DNA from: Pisolithus tinctorius
Taxonomy: Eukaryota > Basidiomycota > Agaricomycetes > Boletales > Pisolithaceae
Direction of reading: 5' to 3'
Assembly (NCBI GenBank): GCA_024663395.1
Contig: JANFAH010000012.1
Span: forward strand, 992,001 to 1,056,000
Length of the DNA stretch: 64,000 nt
In this document: positions 24,079 through 35,503 of the stretch, one piece after another
How positions within the stretch are numbered: the stretch's first letter is position 1
Layout of the letters: every line of letters starts with the position of its first letter
Notes under the pieces: generated by a model
Told to the model about the DNA's origin: nothing
Seen by the model: the letters and a program-made list of their open reading frames with translations, nothing else
Database searches by the model: none
Made by a program: the position numbers and the translations under genes

Positions 24079-27059
24079 TTACTGGGGGTTGCTGTCATTG
24101 ATGCACCAGGATTCGATGAGCTGCTCCATTACCCAACAAACATCTGCCACAGCTGCATTCCATAAGCCATACTGTGCTGCCCTAGCTTCAATTTTGGATC
24201 CCCACCAGTGAAGTGCATCAATAACACTGAGGAAACCGTTCAAGCCAGGTTTGTTCAGTTCAGTCCACCCACCAGCCACCATATGCAGTGCAGGAACAAA
24301 CTCAGCAGTCTTGGGCATTGATCCCTTCCTCCAGGTGGGTTGCAATTCGCACCACCAAGTCCAGAAGTCATTGGAAAATTTGTCAATATCGGGGATTGGG
24401 GGACATCCAGTACATGTGCATGAGATCCATCAATGAATTGCTTTGGGGCAATACTTGCTGCTTAGGTATGTGCCACTCCTTTCCTATTTGCAAAATTTGA
24501 TGATTCTTCGAGATGGAAGTAAACTTTGAGGAGGTTACAAAATTCTTCACCAAGATCAGGTAATTGAACATAGCTGAATGACATACAGAACCATTCAGGG
24601 CAAGAGTCTGGGGGCAGGTAGTTACTAAAGTTGATTAAAAAATAGACAGTTCGGCATGCTCACCTAAAGATAAAATCAGCAAAGCCTTGGACTCTTCTTC
24701 TTGATTGGTGGTAGAATTCAGCACCTCAGAAGAACACTGGGGCGTTCCGGAAATCTGGGTATGCTCATTAGCATTGGCAGCACTGTCAGCTCACATGTCG
24801 GCATCACTGGGGATTAGATCTTGGGGTGAGAGCTGGTGAGCATGCTGGTGAGGCATAGACAGACACTCCTGTGCATCTTCATCATGAGGAGCAACGAGGG
24901 GTTTGGGTTGGCATTCCTGTCCACGGTCATTGGGGGGTGAAATGAGGTGATGTTCTTTCAGCAATGCCTTGGACCCTTCCTCAACGGAGTTCGATATGAT
25001 GAGAGAACATTGGGGTGTTCCAGAACTCTGGATATCCCCATCTGGATCAGCAGCACTGTCAACTTGCATGCCAGTATCACCAGTGGAGATAGTGGAACGT
25101 TCTGGGCTGTGTGGTGGTGAGACTGGGTTTGGGGGTGAGGGCTGCTGGTGTGGTGTGGACAGAGCATCTTCATCATGACGAGTGAGGGGACTTGGTTGGC
25201 ATTCCTGTCTATGTTCATTGGGGGATGAAGTATGCTGACATTGTTGCACACTGTCAGGTCCATCTGCTGCATAAGACAGTGAATATGGAGTGTGTAGAAC
25301 AATAGTTTTATTTTACCTTTGTCTTGGGGGTCTGTGGGAGCGCCAGATCTTCGGGACCTCACCCAGTGGGGAATGGCAGTGGTTCGTGGAACTGCGCACC
25401 TCAAATTTGGGCCAACGAACACATAATCTACCTTTTTGGCAGAAAACGGTAAAGGGGCACGTTGCAAGCGGTGGCAGCCATCGTCGTGGTCCATACTGTC
25501 GTCATCTTCTCTGCTGCCACTGCTGTCGTCGTTACCAGATGATTCTGTAGAACTATTGGGGGGCTTCTTATTCGGTGTTGCCTTTTTGGGATTGTCTTTG
25601 CCTTTGCCGATGTCTGGAGAATGGTCAGAAGAATCCATGGATTCGCATGTGTGCCCTCTAGACTTGCACCCACTGATTGGTGTTGCCTTTGTTGCTGCTT
25701 TGGGAGTGTCTTCGACTTTGTCGGCACCTTCAGGGTTGTCATCAGGGAGTAGGGAAATCAACCCATCGAATTCCATGGGAAGTTTGCTTGCATCGCATTC
25801 TTCTTGTGCTAGAGAGTGAGATGGTTGATGAAGTCAACTCTGGGCTGTGACATGTGTACAACTTACTGTAGCAAGTATCCAGATACTCATGGAAAAAATG
25901 AGTGATGGCTTGATATTTTGCTTTGTCATAAGCCTGCCAATTGTGGGGCACCAAACTTTTGTCACCTCCTTCATGCATTCTGTACAGGTTGACTGAAAGT
26001 AACAGTGACAGTAATAAAAAAACTTATGATAAAACAGTGATGTTCCCGTCCTTTCGAGGCTCTGGGCCACTGATGATGAGCATGACATGCATGCCAAGGA
26101 TTGTGTGCATTCCACTAAGGAGTGGACCAGCAAATGATGGTAGCCTATTGATTGCACTGTAAAAGAAAATTCAGTTATCGTAAGAGATCAAGAATCAAGA
26201 AATAAATGACATATGACTGTCGCAATACAGGATCAGTGGCAGGTGGGTTGCTGAGGGCTTCAGTGCATTCTGCAATGGCTGTTTGAGCGTAATGGATTTG
26301 GGTTTGGCCATCGGTCGCTAGAAAATGTTCTCAAGTGACTTGTTCTCGGAAGGTTACCATTGCCTTCCCCTTTATGCCCTGAGCATTGCATCTCTCCTGA
26401 AAGTTGGGCCTGATGATGGTGTCAAAATGGTCCTTGGACCACCGCTGGTGGGCTTGCAAAGCCTTCGGCTTTTTCTTGCTTACACCAGATAGCTGTACAA
26501 GAAGGTGGGTCCACATGTTGTTCTCCGACGCCACGATGTTTCCTCCAACCTTCCAATTGGCTCTGATGCGGTATTTGAGCCATGATTTGATCGCCTAGAC
26601 AGGAAAAGGAGTGAGAACACGGACTTCCAGAGTGTAATCAATTACCTTGCGCATAGCGGTAACCTTGCGTTGTTTCTGCTCCATTTCCACCTTTGAAAGG
26701 TTCTCCATCGACTTCAGCTGTTCAGAAGCTGGAGTGGTGGGATTTTCAGACACTTTGAGCCTCCATGGAAATTTGGAGAAGTATGCATTAACAACTGAGT
26801 TGAGGTACTGCTGTGCATGGGAGGTGCCTGCCATAGATGCAGTTTGATAACCAGTGATGTGACTGGACAGAAAATCCAGGCATGGACCTTTTGCCCAATG
26901 GTGTGTCAGTTTCTTGACATAGGCATCAGGGTCGTCACGAGCATCGGTAGGCTGGGTTGTGGGATGTAGGTCAGGTGTGGGGTCAAGTACAGTGCTGACA
27001 TGGTCGCTAGATCCATAATTAGTGGATTGCAGTAGAAAAAGAATGGATACAGACGTCAT
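24079..27059 (-). CDS. Large acidic Agaricomycete multicopy protein, function unknown
   Basis: Exon chain on the minus strand. At 27059-26595 it has YLNSVVNAYFSKFPWRL and a Lys/Arg helix. At 26534-26331 it has KALQAHQRWSKDHFDTIIRP and FREQVT. Near 26157-26025 come LPSFAGPLLSGMHTILGMHV and ISGPEPRKDG. Then follow HNWQAYDKAKYQ with a helix (25978-25860), a long Ser/Asp/Pro-rich disordered region (25776-24791) holding two diverged ~75-residue repeats (HQH/SPP...RQECQPxPL), and a final block with VPALHMVAGGWTEL, VIDALHWWGSKI and VADVCWVMEQLI (24345-24079). This block order matches a large unnamed family in mushroom fungi, often near transposons. No enzyme motif is visible. The disordered middle includes SAKKVDYVFVGPNL. 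Exon ends were only partly resolved; no clear stop was seen. Confidence 0.55.
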
Positions 27060-27464
27060 GAGGTCACTGATATTCAGTATTGTTTTGAACAGTGGTAAGA
27101 AGGTGGTGGGGAAGGCACAATATATAGGAATACCACACTCACTGGATTGGAAAGTGATGAGCCATGATCAAGTGTCAGTCATGTGACACATCATGTGATC
27201 AGGAATTGAATAATGTCATGGGAACATTTGGTCATGTGCTACATCACGTAATCAAGAAATTGGTGGGGGAACAAAATATATTCCATGGGAACATCCCAAT
27301 CTGGAATTTTTTTTCAAACACCGATGGAAGTTGTTGCTCAGGGGCATTTTCCGCATTGGGAAGTGGTAGTTGCCATTGGTTGTGTAACTCAAATGGTGGT
27401 AATTACCATGGTCATTTGGTCAAAATCAGCTGATATGGCTGAATCATCATGACTGTTCATCCTA
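27060..27464. other. Gene-free stretch with a short diverged direct repeat
   Basis: Two diverged ~60-base direct repeats lie at about 27176-27235 and 27233-27300 (CATGTGACACATCATGTGATCA and CATGTGCTACATCACGTAATCA types). Otherwise nothing was recognised. Confidence 0.4.
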
Positions 27465-28047
27465 TTGCATGAGCCCCAATTTCGGTCCTTGACTGCCTCT
27501 GTGTCACCAGCCTGTCGCAATCCTATCCCAGTTCCCAGCCCAACAACATTCGCATCGCCTGGTGGCAATTTCCCTGGGCCTCATCAACCTATGGACCTTT
27601 CAGACACTCCTGTATCATTCAGCTCCACATTGATACTGCCGGCTAGATCCCCATCACCGGTGCCAATCCCATTGTCGCATTCAGAGCTTTTCACAGTCTC
27701 CCAGGAGTTCACCATACAGCCGGGAGATGATACTCCACAAACCAAGCATAAGTCCAGAAGTTCCTACACAACCATAGCTAAACACATCTACCAGTTCAAA
27801 TGTCAAGGCAGATCTCCAGTATTGTGGCTAGGAGTGGGGCACGTTAGCCAGACATCAATGCTGCACACGATGCCAATCTGATCACCGCATATAGGTATTA
27901 TGCCAATACCCTGGTGGATGCAACCAGGGAGTGGCGATCACATGTTGAGCGGCATGCCATGCTTACCAGATTCTGGCAACAGTTAGCAGATCTTCTGGAG
28001 GAAGAGCCGGCAGTTGTAGGCTACTGCCTTAAACCAGACCAACTTTA
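27465..28047 (+). pseudogene. N-terminal half of accessory protein 2, cassette C
   Basis: A Pro/Ser-rich leader (27465-27800; SPSPVPIPLSHSELF) is followed, after a probable intron ending TTAG at ~27852, by a helical end: AATLVDATREW-like sequence, HAMLTRFWQQLADLLEEEPA, GYCLKPDQL, stop at 28047. The order proline-rich leader, EW, R-x-W helix, EE, G(Y/F)...P matches exons 1-4 of accessory protein 2 in cassette A (AEWHRLQQKF, EEKQEMEVHGFVRPG). The next exon of that gene is missing here. The C-terminal half instead appears at 33834-34737 on the other strand. Homology was judged by eye. Confidence 0.4.
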
Positions 28048-28246
28048 ATTTGTATATTTAACTCATTTCAATGAACATTATGTTGAATGGAATTGGAGAA
28101 GTGCACAAACTGGCCAGATTGGATTGTGACAGTGGGTTATGGTACATGGTAGCTATGGGGCCAGTAATTCACTGGCAATTCCTGCGCTGTGCACTATATA
28201 TGTTTGTTGCCAGTCTATGGGAAACCATTAGGTACCGGCCTCAATT

Positions 28247-29825
28247 CTACCTTTGCCTCCTCATGGTTGGAGTAGGATAATTATCATCTGGATGCCATGG
28301 GGGCCTACGATTCCGCTCTGGGCAACGAGCCACAGCATCCCCTTCTGCTTGATCCAACAGTCTATTGTCCCTGTCCATCGCATGGCCTCTAGGCCTGGCA
28401 TTTGAATTCCTACCCACCAGATCAACTCCTGACATAGATAAGCTTGTGTAATTGTGTTATGGATGTATACCTACCATCATTAGGTGATATGACCGTCTTA
28501 TCATTCTGGGCTGCTGTAGAATGCTGTAATGAGAGGATTAACCAAGTGTGCATGGAAACCGACCATTGGATCTGATTCTTGGCTTGGGCTTGGGCTTCCT
28601 TGCAGTTGAATCGACACCATCATTGGCATGATTGTCTGATACAATTCTATCAGCAATATTCATTGTCACCAGATACCACTTACCAGCTGGCTTGGGGTAT
28701 GCAGTAGCTGTATTGCGCCAGTCTGATGTGGACTGCTTCTGCCGTCTATTGTCCTCCTGTGCATTGGATGTTCCAGTGGGATGATCTTCGGCACACAATT
28801 CCAAGGTCATGTTAGGGTTACCAGTAAAAAATCTGACCAGCTCTGACATACCATCTATCCATTGCCATTTGGTGGAAGGTTTTGTGGGAGGAGCTGGTTC
28901 CTCCTCCGAGTGATGTCCATAGTCGGAGCCATCAATGGAATTGACTTAATGCATGATCAGTTATGTATATCCAAATTGATCATGACCTCACCTTCCATCC
29001 AGGGTCTCTTCCCTTTGGCTTTGTCTGACCGGCATTGGTGTTTGGAGACCGGCTCCTCCAGGGAACCATCCTGAGATCTCCACCTTCGAAACCGGAAGAC
29101 ATCTTCTGGGTGCTCCTGCTGTTGCTCCTTCCAGAACTCCAAGGTTTCAATTAGTTCATGATGTGTCAGCCTGGTGGGTTCTTTGAATGGGATATTGGGA
29201 GGAAGATACTTGGAAGACACATAGGATGCCCAGTTGTCAGCTATTGCAGCCCAAGGTACACTGGCATTGGTCCAATTCAGCCTTGGTCAACGACTGGACT
29301 ACCTTCTGAACAGCTGGCTGATAGTGTTTGATCATAGCCAATGTCCCGGGCTGTATTCCAGCCTTCACAAGTACTTGCTGGATATCCTTCTTATGCTGCA
29401 GCTTGATCACCTTTAGGGCTGTCCATTTGGAGCCATACTTGACCAAGGCCTTCTGTGCCCAGGACCGACTGTTATTATACATCCAGTTCTTGATGGCCTG
29501 TAAAATATACTTAACATGACTGCAAGCACATCAAAACCATCAAGCTTACCATCCGTTTTCTATTCCATTCATTTTGTTTGAGGCTCTTGTTGGCAGCCAG
29601 CTGCTTGATTTTGTTCCACATGCCCTCCATCAGCGAGGCCCTTTTGTTTGTGTCAGCTTCCTTCCAATCCTTTAGACTGTCTTGGAGGATTTGAAGTTCA
29701 TCTGGTCTCAGCTTTCCCGGCACAGATTTTACTGTCTCCATGCTATCCGAGCTAGATTCCTCATCGGAGGAAAAGTCCTCATCTGAGGTATTAACACAAT
29801 TAGTACTGTAATCACTGCTGGCCAT
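28247..29825 (-). CDS. Cassette accessory protein 1, cassette C copy
   Basis: Homologous in order to 3915-6290. The start exon (29825, MASSDYSTNC) has an acidic leader, LQDSLKDWKEADTNKRASLM, WNKIKQLAANKSLKQNEW. Next come WMYNNSRSWAQKAL, WTALKVIKLQHKKDIQQVL and VVQSLTKAELDQCQ (29482-29237). Then LPPNIPFKEP, LIETLEFWKEQQQEHPEDVF and RFRRWRSQDG (29220-28957), a polar segment (28849-28538) and a basic tail (28435-28247). The LPPN...FW...DVF(R)F signature matches cassette A directly (LPPNFSF, LLSFWHQRQ, DDVFRFEKW). It is divergent from KDZ-3 with a 479-base gap, as in cassette A. Introns are inferred from frame changes. The block equivalent to DFNRDIADGTSF in cassette A was not found, so the copy may be shortened. 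Confidence 0.55.
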
Positions 29826-30304
29826 TCTGAATGTTGGAGAAGGTGTTGGGGTTGGTTAGTCGCAGGTAATGTTACCCTCTGTTGAAAGAAAATTTGGAGT
29901 CCATTCCTCATAGTTACTGTCACCCATTCTTGAATAAAGTTCCAGGGGCCAAGTAATGTTCCGGTCATGATACATACCCATTGTTAGTATGGTCTTGTTC
30001 CAGTCAATTGGTACTGTGGCCAAACATGGTAAGCCGATTTGTCTATCATCCAGTCTGCTACTATATATAGATAAAGTATAGTTTGATCCTGATTGGATCT
30101 TCTGACATTGATTCCGAGATCCAACTCAAATCATAGTCATGCAAGGCATCACAATGAGGCATGTATGGCTGAGGCCTGCAGACATCCTTCAAGGACTTGA
30201 TACTAGACATGGGCAAGTCATGAATCGCCCAAGCTGCAGCGGCCACCCCAGTAACCCATGTCACTTGGAAAAAGGTGAAAACAACCAGGGGATCCAAAGA
30301 AAAG

Positions 30305-33300
30305 ATGGTCAAGTTTACTCCAAGAAAGAAGGCAAGATATGCAACTGGCCAAAGCAACGAATCACCTACTAGGGCAGGATCTTCGAGCATCCAGGAACCC
30401 AATTTAGTCCAGGGTAATGATGCTGACCTATATTGCTACATGGATGATGCATCACCACCAAGGACATCAAGAATTCCAAAAAGCCAGGTGTGCATTATCA
30501 AACATCCCAGTGCTGGCAATGTGTGCCTTATGCTATTACAGAACAATTATCTGGAAGAGTGGCTGCCCTATAAGAGTAGATACCTGTCTGTGCTCCTGGA
30601 CATGGAGGCCCTGCCTGATGTCATGGCTTGTTTTATGTGTAAAGCAGAAGGGGCACCATATAGATGCATGGACTGTGCACATCGCCCATTGTCTTGTAAA
30701 ACATGTTGCATCGAGCAACACAAGCTCAGACCATTCCATCAGGTACAAAAATGGAATGGAAGATTCTTTGAAGACTTCACTCTATGGCTGGTGAGTTCCG
30801 GTTTCAACCCATCATCTGTGATGACTGATATCGTAGGTTGGTTTGGTGCTACACTTGGGCCATGCTGGAGCACCATGCCCAACAGGAGAAGGTTCTTGGG
30901 AGGATGCTTCCAGTCATGTAGATGATGAGTGAGAGGACATCAAGGAGAGTCAATGACCAGCACATCTCAACCCACTGGATGATAGAAACTATCTGACAGT
31001 TGTGGACACTGGCAGCATGCACTTTTGCAATGTGCAGTATTGCAACTGCCCTGGGTCTGAGGATTCACATCTTCAGCTTACCATGGCTGGCCTATTCCTG
31101 GCTATGACTAAGGCACCAAGGATGGCTTTCACCTTCCAGGTGCTGGATGACTTCATCAGGGACAATGTTGAATGTGGAACCTCCACCATGAACTATTATA
31201 GCAAACTTCAGAGAGTCACCTCAAGCATGTTTCCTCACCTAGTGCCGGTGAGTGTGATCACCCCTGGCCTACCATATGCCACATCGCTCATGCCAGTCGA
31301 AGAATAGGTATAGGGAATTGCTCAGGGTGTCGAGAATGTGGAGGCTCCTAAAGCTGTTGAAATGGCAGGGATTCCATCAACAGTTGCCTGATCCCTGGGC
31401 CAGTGAACTTGTCCTCTTCTGCCCTGCCTGTCCCCAGCCAGGGATCAATGTACCGGATCAGGATATTGATCTCTCTGAGTCCGTATTCTATTCATTATTG
31501 CAAAGGCATTGTTAGCCTGACTTGTGTAGCTGGCGGTTTGCTAGGACCTTTGTGATGGACGGCAACTTCAAGGCCGAGCATATGCTGCTCAAGAATGCTG
31601 CTGAAGAGGTCTGGCTCATGGATGGAAATGGCTTCATGGTCACATTGGCTCCATACAAGGAATATTTGACTGGGACCGTAAATTGAATAGAAGTTGGTGC
31701 GCCATGATCTCTCCAAAGGCACTGGACTGATTGCGTCATGCAGAAATCTGACTGCAATAACCACCAGGCTGTTAATCAAGAAAATGCACAAAGGAATAAG
31801 CTGGAATCGACTGGGATTGGTGGATGTGCCTGTGCGAGGCATGGCTGTTTTGTACCTCATGCAATGGTCGACTTTCAGAAGGGAGAGCAGTACGCACCAA
31901 TGCATAGTCCCTGGTCATGACTAACAATATAGCAGGCAGGTCAATATGGATTATGCTCTGGTCCATGCCATGCACTGTGGATTGGACCCCCAGCAACTGG
32001 TCATAACCTTTTATGACATCAATTGTCAGTATAGCAAGAACTTGGCCTGCCAGCTTGAGGAAAATAGATATCTCTCTCTGCCTTCTGGATTACAGATTCA
32101 GCCCAACATTGGACTATGGCATGTCCATGGCCATCAGACAGAGTGCTTCGCCAGATATGCTCCAAACTTTATTCCAGGTGCTGGCCGGGTGGATGGTGAA
32201 ATCATGGAGACCCTCTGGTCTTCTCTCAACATAATCTCACCATCAGCCTGGGGAATGGCGACAGCACATTGTCAGGAGTTGCTGGACTTCCAAATGAATG
32301 ATAGTAACTTCCTCAAAATGATATGGATGCACATGTCATTACAGTACCTGGTTGACCACTGCTTGATTACTTGCACATAGCATCAGCATTGAAATGGAAG
32401 TTCAAGGTTGCCAAGCAGTCATTAGCAACAATCCAAGATAAATTCAACGAGTTGGATAGCAAGGTACCAGATGGCTTGTGTTGGTTATGGGTGGAACAAG
32501 AACTTGAGGTGCAGTCATGCTGGCGGAATACTCTGCAGGCCATGGACATATATGAAGTCCGGCTGGAGAAGGGTAAGGGGGCCAACTGTATCATCTGACC
32601 CATAACTTACATACATCATGGTAGCACCCACCATGAAGGCCATTGAGATTGACCTAATCCATAATGACCGTTCATTCAGCAGCTCACATGGTTCAGCTAC
32701 TTGGATTGCACGGGCATTAAAGGTTGAGCAGGCTCAAATAGTGCTTGCTATGGATACATGACAGATGGATGCCAGGGCAACAGAGGCAGACTGGTTGTTG
32801 ATTTCATGCCGGCAAGACCAGGTGCAATCACAGATTGATGCACTAGTACATGGAGCAGCCCAGTTCATTGGAAATGACTGGCAAGTTAACCCCAGGCAAA
32901 GGCCCAGAAGTATAGCCCCATTTGATGGGGACAGTAACAACAAAACTGATGATCCATTCCTCCCTGATTGTCCTGGTCACCAGGAGGTCAGCAATGTTCC
33001 ACTGCCATCATATATCGGAGTACAGTATTTCCATGACATGGACCTTGGCAGTCTTGTGGAACAGGAAATACATCTGAGACAGGGCCAGGCAAATGATGCA
33101 TTGCATGAATTGCATCTGGCCCTTGTGGACAAGGCCATGATATTTCGTACAGATGTCTGGAAAGGAGGGAACTACAAAATGACAACCTGGGCATGGGGCC
33201 AGATATCCAATGCAGAGGCAATGGTTCAGTGGCATGCTGCCATCTATTGCCAGTGCTGAAAGCAACTTATTGCACTGGGGGCTGGGGAGGACATTCTTGG

Positions 33301-33737
33301 CAAATACCAAGAATTGAATAGGGCAGACCTGACTGTGAGTGCCACAATTGCAGACCCAAATGCAAGAGGTCATTGCGACAACACTCTGGCCTGGTTTTGG
33401 ACCATGGACCTTCCCCAGGATTCTGCCATGAATGACAGGATGTCAGAATGTAGGCAGATCAATTGGGCTTGTGTGAAATACTGACTGAATTACCACAGTT
33501 TATTGAGTCAACTGGCTGCATACAAAAGCACTATGGGATCACTGGGAAGAAGAGCTAGAGTTACTCACACTGGAGACTGGGTGGACACAGAAATTCTTCT
33601 TACACAAGGAGAAATTCTGGAGTGGCCAGCATATGGAGGCATTGGCAGTGGGCAATACCAGTTTCACATGTTATTCAGCTAGGCAGTCCCAGATGTATCA
33701 GGATTTAGCTGGAACACTAGGATGTACTTCAAGATAG
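30305..33737 (+). CDS. KDZ-family transposase of cassette C, damaged
   Basis: Same family and block order as KDZ-1. A basic leader (MVKFTPRKKARY, 30305) is followed by an intron starting near 30489 and ending CTATTACAG at ~30540. Then come QNNYLEEWLPYKSRY, a Cys cluster (CFMCKAEGAPYRCMDCAH, CKTCC), YLTVVDTGSMHFCNVQYCNC, VLDDFIRDNVECGTSTMNYY, CPACPQPGIN, and a core (31946-32380) with TFYDINCQYSKN, WHVHGHQTECFARYAP and GRVDGEIMETLWS. A C-terminal region with QGQANDALHELHLALVDKA follows. The exon after the intron ending at 33505 (WLHTKALWDHWEEELELL) closes the gene at 33737. Breaks: TGA codons near 30928 and at ~33257, the latter at the same codon position as in KDZ-1, and a core frame ending at 32380. 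Confidence 0.82.
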
Positions 33738-33833
33738 GAATTGGCAGAGTAATGTGCATATATCTCTAGATAGTATGAAACCAGGGAAATTACATATCAA
33801 GATTCTAATGAGATGTGTAATGAGGACAGCACC

Positions 33834-34737
33834 CTACTTATTGCTGGCTCCTGGCCGAGTAACTGAATTGACTTGGAAGTCCTCAAGCTGGTCCTGTACT
33901 TGCCCAAGGCTGTCAAAAAGGGTGAGCCATTCACTGCAGAATTCCATCACACCATGGAGCTGGCGAATCTCCTCCTCCTCCTGATGGATCATCTCGTCAC
34001 AGCTTTCAATCAACTGGCCAATGCTGTCTGATGGCATCCAGTCCATGTCACACAGCAGTGGGAGACTCTCTTTTCCTTCCTATGGCATGGATGGATTCGA
34101 TGGAATGATCAAAAAATGACGACCACACACCTCAACCCCAACAAAGAATTCCTTGGCCTCCTGCAAAACTTCCTGCAATGACCAACGATCATACCCATCC
34201 AGATGGGTAGGGTCCCTTGTCCACCAGGTATGTGGCATAGGACTGGTGTGGATCATATGTCTCACCTCTCCTCTTTTGACCTGCAGCACATTCAACTCCA
34301 TGATGTGTGCCAGCAGGGCAGTCTCTCCCATATTTTGTATGGCCGTCCACCAAAGCAGTTCATTGGCAACATATGGGACCTTCATGATTGTCCCGTATGA
34401 GTTGCAGGTAGCCAGGGCCTGCTTCAATATATGCTGTGGGAAAGTCCGTGACACAGCAAACCAGCATCCATTTCGACAAACTCACTGTTTCCACTTGAAC
34501 CTGCCAATACCAGTCATCTGACAGTCAATCGCTTGAGTTGTTGGCCTGCTGCAAAGCATATGTGAACTGTCTAAATTGGGCACCAATGTATTGGATTATC
34601 ATGGAGAGGTAGGATAGATTAGTGGTCCTGACATCCATGGTGATTCGGAGTAGAGTTGGATCGGGTGAAAATGTTATTACATAGCAATGTGACTGACACA
34701 TGTGATGACTGCAAGATAAGAGATCATCAATAATCAC
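33834..34737 (-). pseudogene. C-terminal half of accessory protein 2, cassette C
   Basis: Three reading segments. At 34737-34525 lies VITFSPDPTLLRI...SYLSMIIQYIG, at 34454-34080 KVPYVANELLWWTA, MGETALLAHIMELNVLQ and YDRWSLQEVLQEAKEFF, and at 34046-33834 a coiled coil (IESCDEMIHQEEEEIRQLHG). They line up with exons 5-7 of accessory protein 2 in cassette A (FYDPFAAIG...SVMDMIFMYM, MSDTCLHVMELLLQ, and the terminal coiled coil), most clearly the (D/E)T...L...(V/I)MEL..LQ stretch. The frame between 34454 and 34525 is closed. The gene runs away from the TET/JBP-like gene, whereas in cassette A the pair converges. Homology is by eye and moderate. Confidence 0.4.
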
Positions 34738-34841
34738 ATCCTGGGAGGCCAGAATAGCAAGTGGCCTATCCCAGCACAGCGGTTGTCATGAGCCAAGTGG
34801 CTGGATATCAATCTGAACAAAACTGATGATGTGACCATAGG

Positions 34842-35250
34842 GTATCTATGCATTACCAGCACAGCTGGACCTGTACTGGGAGAGGCTGCATTGCATTTTC
34901 TCAATGGCTGTGGAATAGGCAATTAGTTGGAAAGGCCCCAGGCTATTGTCCAATGCTTGTGGACAGTGTATAATAACAGGTCCACATGCTGAAATATGAC
35001 TGGCATGGTAGGAAGTGTAGCTAGTGCCAGACCCATAGCAGAACATTGTATCCATGCATTACCAGGACTGCCAGACCTGTACTAGAAAAGGCTGCATCAT
35101 GTTTTCTCAATGGCTGTGGAATACAAAATTAGGTTGAAAGGCCCCGGTCCATCATCTAATGCTTTGGCATGGTGTATAAAGGAACATGAACACCATGAAA
35201 TGGAACTGGTGTGGTAGGAAGTCTAGCTAGCACTGGAGCCATGGCAGAAC
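34842..35250. repeat. Two-copy tandem duplication, 206-base period
   Basis: GTATCTATGCATTACCAG at 34842 recurs as GTATCCATGCATTACCAG at 35048. The shared sequence that follows includes CCTGTACTGGGAGAGGCTGC/CCTGTACTAGAAAAGGCTGC and TTTTCTCAATGGCTGTGGAA. It lies in the ~770-base gap between the divergent accessory-2 fragment and the TET/JBP-like gene, so it may sit in an upstream regulatory region. Confidence 0.75.
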
Positions 35251-35503
35251 TCGCCATCTATCACCTCTATCTTGGTACCCATACCATGCTGGAATAATAT
35301 GTGGAAGCCAGAGGTACTATGGCACCATAGTGGCACCTGTTTTCAAAGGCCGGAATGGTTATTTACCAACGCTGTGTAACCATGGCAGCTTCACTATGGT
35401 CTGGAAAACACTGGCATACATAGCCACTGTTCCATATTACACACTGCAGCTACCAGATAACCCATCATCAACACCGTGCTCACTATATCGTCTTCCAATC
35501 TGA

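Noticed and set aside
25436..25819. A 127-codon plus-strand ORF rich in Ser and Leu
   Set aside because: Antisense of the low-complexity Asp/Ser-rich region of the 24079-27059 gene.
388..33260. Selenocysteine or programmed readthrough at the shared KDZ TGA
   Set aside because: Fungi lack the selenocysteine machinery and the context is not a known strong readthrough signal; CGA decay is simpler, though the sharing is reported as a finding.
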